From positions 1-13,588 of the forward strand of contig JBBSEX010000059.1 in assembly GCA_038239345.1 (NCBI GenBank): a DNA stretch of 13,588 nucleotides, in the 5' to 3' direction. The notes beneath the pieces were generated by a model. It ran no database searches, was not told where the DNA came from, and worked only from the letters and a program-made list of their open reading frames with translations. This document shows positions 13,368 to 13,588 of the stretch, piece after piece (the stretch's first letter is position 1; each line of letters begins with the position of its first letter). The DNA is from JBBSEX01 sp038239345. Its GTDB lineage: Bacteria; Acidobacteriota; Terriglobia; Bryobacterales; Bryobacteraceae. Made by a program: the position numbers and the translations under genes.

Positions 13368-13388
13368 CAAGTCCCCCTCTCCGCACCA
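13368..13388 (+). repeat. Right att-like direct repeat: tRNA 3' end
   Basis: Exact copy of 10222-10242 in the same orientation; here two further tRNA-like bases (TT) precede it, giving a full TTCAAGT T-loop. The bases before it (GACTC) do not pair with CCCCC, so no functional tRNA is present. A strong terminator follows 15 bases later, as expected after a real tRNA gene, so this copy may be the original chromosomal tRNA end displaced by insertion. Confidence 0.75.
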
Positions 13389-13403
13389 AATACATTCACA
13401 CTG

Positions 13404-13440
13404 AACGGCGGCTATCGCCGAAACCTGTAGTCGCCGTTTT
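13404..13440 (+). terminator. Terminator after the right tRNA-end repeat
   Basis: AACGGCGGCTA (13404-13414) pairs with TAGTCGCCGTT (13428-13438), 11 bp with one G-U, followed by TT at 13439-13440 (a TTTT run counting the last two stem bases). A smaller alternative hairpin, CGGCG-GCTAT-CGCCG (13406-13420), uses the same left arm. It could serve both the former tRNA and the convergent minus-strand gene ending at 13452. Confidence 0.7.
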
Positions 13441-13451
13441 CGTTGTGCTCA

Positions 13452-13588
13452 CTAACGCTGGAATGACACGATCTCAATGCCCCCAGCGTCGCGCGTCTCC
13501 ACGGAATATCCGTGCGTTCGGAACCAGGCGGGCAGCGTTGCCAATACGTCCGAACCCTGGTCGGCAATCAAGCAGAAGCGGCGGTGCG
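13452..13588 (-). CDS. C-terminal fragment of an unknown protein (5' end outside window)
   Basis: A minus-strand frame enters from the right edge and stops at TAG 13454-13452. It gives 44 residues containing RFCLIADQGSDVLATLPAWF and THGYSVETRDAGGIEIVSFQ, ending in R. The alternation of hydrophobic and charged residues looks like a real alpha/beta protein end, and a terminator lies just beyond the stop. No family recognised. It lies outside the att-like repeats and so is probably a resident chromosomal gene. Confidence 0.55.
   Translation of the reverse strand, partial: HRRFCLIADQGSDVLATLPAWFRTHGYSVETRDAGGIEIVSFQR

Overview
The window looks like part of a mosaic genomic island: several integrated, partly decayed phage- or satellite-like elements stacked in a bacterial chromosome. 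The host is probably a soil or environmental bacterium with moderately high G+C. The style of the hypothetical proteins and of the integrase relic recalls Acidobacteriota, but that is an impression and cannot be proved from the sequence. There is no rRNA, complete tRNA or CRISPR array.

Layout. 2-103: the 3' end of a gene resembling the DUF3489 C-terminus, closed by a strong terminator (130-159). 161-575: no gene, but two notable repeat structures. 576-1259 (-): a small serine recombinase. 1260-2277: no long gene, two small ORFs that look like one broken gene, and two copies of a 40-bp perfect repeat, the second ending just before the next gene. 2278-5576 (+): a phage-type operon of a ParB-like/DNA methyltransferase fusion, a small HTH protein that fits a terminase small subunit, and a terminase large subunit. 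5600-6400: a graveyard with a frameshifted small gene (-), a second decayed copy of part of the terminase (+) and a possible transposon-protein relic (-). 7010-9975 (-): a two-gene operon of a hypothetical protein, homologous to the frameshifted gene at 5615-6009, and a Prim-Pol/SF3-type primase-helicase. A hairpin with a T-run sits just before its first ribosome-binding site, and an AT-rich inverted repeat lies past its 3' end.

10222-13388 appears to be a separate 3.1-kb islet. It is bounded by two identical 21-bp direct repeats that look like the 3' end of a tRNA (probably tRNA-Leu), which is the classical attachment-site arrangement. A tyrosine-integrase pseudogene lies just inside the left repeat. 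The cargo is two intact, closely spaced genes: a DUF262 (ParB/GmrS-like) protein and a single-domain RelA/SpoT-type nucleotide synthetase. This pair is the best candidate in the window for an undescribed system, plausibly anti-phage or toxin-antitoxin-like. Right of the islet are a terminator and the 3' end of an unknown minus-strand gene, probably resident chromosome.

How the genes may work together. The methyltransferase, terminase and primase-helicase could belong to a small satellite or phage remnant with replication and packaging genes but no capsid, portal or tail genes in view. The DUF262 and alarmone-synthetase pair would be defence cargo carried by a second element at the same tRNA site. 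All functions come from reading motifs by eye; no database search was run.
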